DNA of 64,000 nucleotides. It comes from Polaribacter glomeratus. Its GTDB lineage: Bacteria; Bacteroidota; Bacteroidia; Flavobacteriales; Flavobacteriaceae. The stretch covers positions 108,173 to 172,172 of the forward strand of contig NZ_MSCM01000002.1 in NCBI RefSeq assembly GCF_002954665.1. The letters are read 5' to 3'. A program made the position numbers and the translations under genes. Numbering within the stretch: position 1 is the stretch's first letter; each line of letters opens with the position of its first letter. Shown here piece by piece: positions 63,460 to 64,000 of the stretch. Below the pieces are notes generated by a model. That model was not told where the DNA came from. It saw only the letters and a list, made by a program, of their open reading frames with translations, and searched no databases.

Positions 63460-63931
63460 TTATTTTATTGAAGAATATCCTAAACCTAATACGGCTTTTA
63501 GTGCTATATTATGGTCATTTTCAATTCCGCCACCTACAGAAACACCAATACTACCTAAAAGTTGCCCGTCTTTATAAATAGGAATACTAACACTTAATAA
63601 TAAAAGTTCAGGAAGTGTCTTTAAGTTTTCTGCATCAATTCAAAACTAGCAGTTTTAGTAAATAAAGAGGTATCTACTTTTCTACGATAAGCCCCTGTAT
63701 TGTGCGGTCCTAGGTGATCAACCTTTATTAATAAAAGTATTATTCCAGAAGAATTTAGCACAGCAACCGACACGTTTTTTTCTGTTTTTTGAGCTTCTAA
63801 AGCTGCTTTATTTGCTAAACTTAAAGCTCCTTTCTGATTTAAGCTTTACGATTTAGTTACATCCTGTGCAGATAAAGTAACTGCAATCATCAGCGAAAAT
63901 AGTAACGTTAAAAATAATTAGATGTTTTCAT
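63460..63931 (-). pseudogene. Decaying GlcG/HbpS-type heme-binding protein gene
   Basis: From ATG 63931 to TAA 63460 the minus strand reads as a signal peptide followed by a GlcG-like domain in three pieces. After the start the frame shifts near 63910, then an in-frame TAA interrupts it (63846-63848), and a one-base deletion shifts it again near 63640. Recognisable parts are GALSLANKAALEAQKTEKNV, HNTGAYRRKVDTS, and the C-terminal SIPIYKDGQLLGSIGVSVGG and AVLGLGYSS. Intact homologues are small exported proteins of unclear function that bind heme in some species. Confidence 0.75.
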
Positions 63932-64000
63932 TTGTCTGCTAATTTTTATGGATGATTTTTATTTTGAAATATAAACTTGCATATTTCTTACGTATTTGTT

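Noticed and set aside
1..64000. tRNA or rRNA genes
   Set aside because: All intergenic regions were read for G+C-richer cloverleaf-like stretches and none was found.

Overview
The window looks like a chromosomal stretch from a member of the Flavobacteriaceae (Bacteroidota), perhaps near Polaribacter or Tenacibaculum; the genus is a guess. The evidence is the strong A+T bias, Bacteroidota-type promoter boxes (TAnnTTTG) in front of many genes, few Shine-Dalgarno sites, and family content: a DUF6090 protein, DUF4382 and DUF4252 proteins, a CusA-TolC fusion, a short LeuA and many lipoproteins. No rRNA, tRNA, CRISPR array or transposase was seen.

Layout. 1-1630: a partial apbE lipoprotein gene (minus) and an OmpA-type lipoprotein. 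1780-10600: an accessory block. It holds five copies, four of them damaged, of a small gene whose only intact version (10229-10594) sits behind a DEAD-box helicase gene. Between the copies lie gene modules: a serine hydrolase, an XRE regulator with membrane anchor, a DUF6090 protein, a GNAT-like protein with a lipoprotein, and an ECF sigma factor with a membrane protein and a tiny ORF. Three of these modules begin with GTT plus 6-7 bases and end with the exact reverse complement ending in AAC; one more shares only 6 bp (GTTAGC/GCTAAC) and one only about 5 bp. The modules are joined by imperfect inverted repeats. This is the architecture of integron gene cassettes and attC sites, but no integrase is in the window. 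A sixth related site stands alone at 41.9 kb behind a Fic gene.

10.6-42 kb: mostly core genes. They include tatD, a methylguanine-DNA methyltransferase gene, a very large outer-membrane barrel, a Cus-type metal efflux system whose RND pump is fused to its outer-membrane channel, two paralogous barrel proteins, glyS, a comF-like gene, a transsulfuration PLP enzyme, a cation/proton antiporter, a glycosyltransferase, tdk, alr, mscL, a GtrA-like gene and a Fic gene with a triple operator-like repeat.

42-60.6 kb: amino-acid biosynthesis. leuA-leuB and then ilvD-ilvB-ilvN-ilvC-ilvA run on the minus strand, and thrA-thrB-thrC on the plus strand. Together they make threonine from aspartate, deaminate it to 2-oxobutyrate, and run the branched-chain pathway and part of the leucine branch; leuC and leuD are not here. 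Both large operons have unannotated leader peptides. The one before ilvD (MKKQLVNIIFILDVIVISTT) is half Ile/Leu/Val and is followed by an intrinsic terminator with a competing antiterminator arm. The one before thrA contains seven consecutive Thr codons. These look like ribosome-mediated attenuators.

60.7-64 kb: ion-transport and membrane genes (ZIP-like, nhaA, DoxX-like) and a decaying GlcG/HbpS-type pseudogene.
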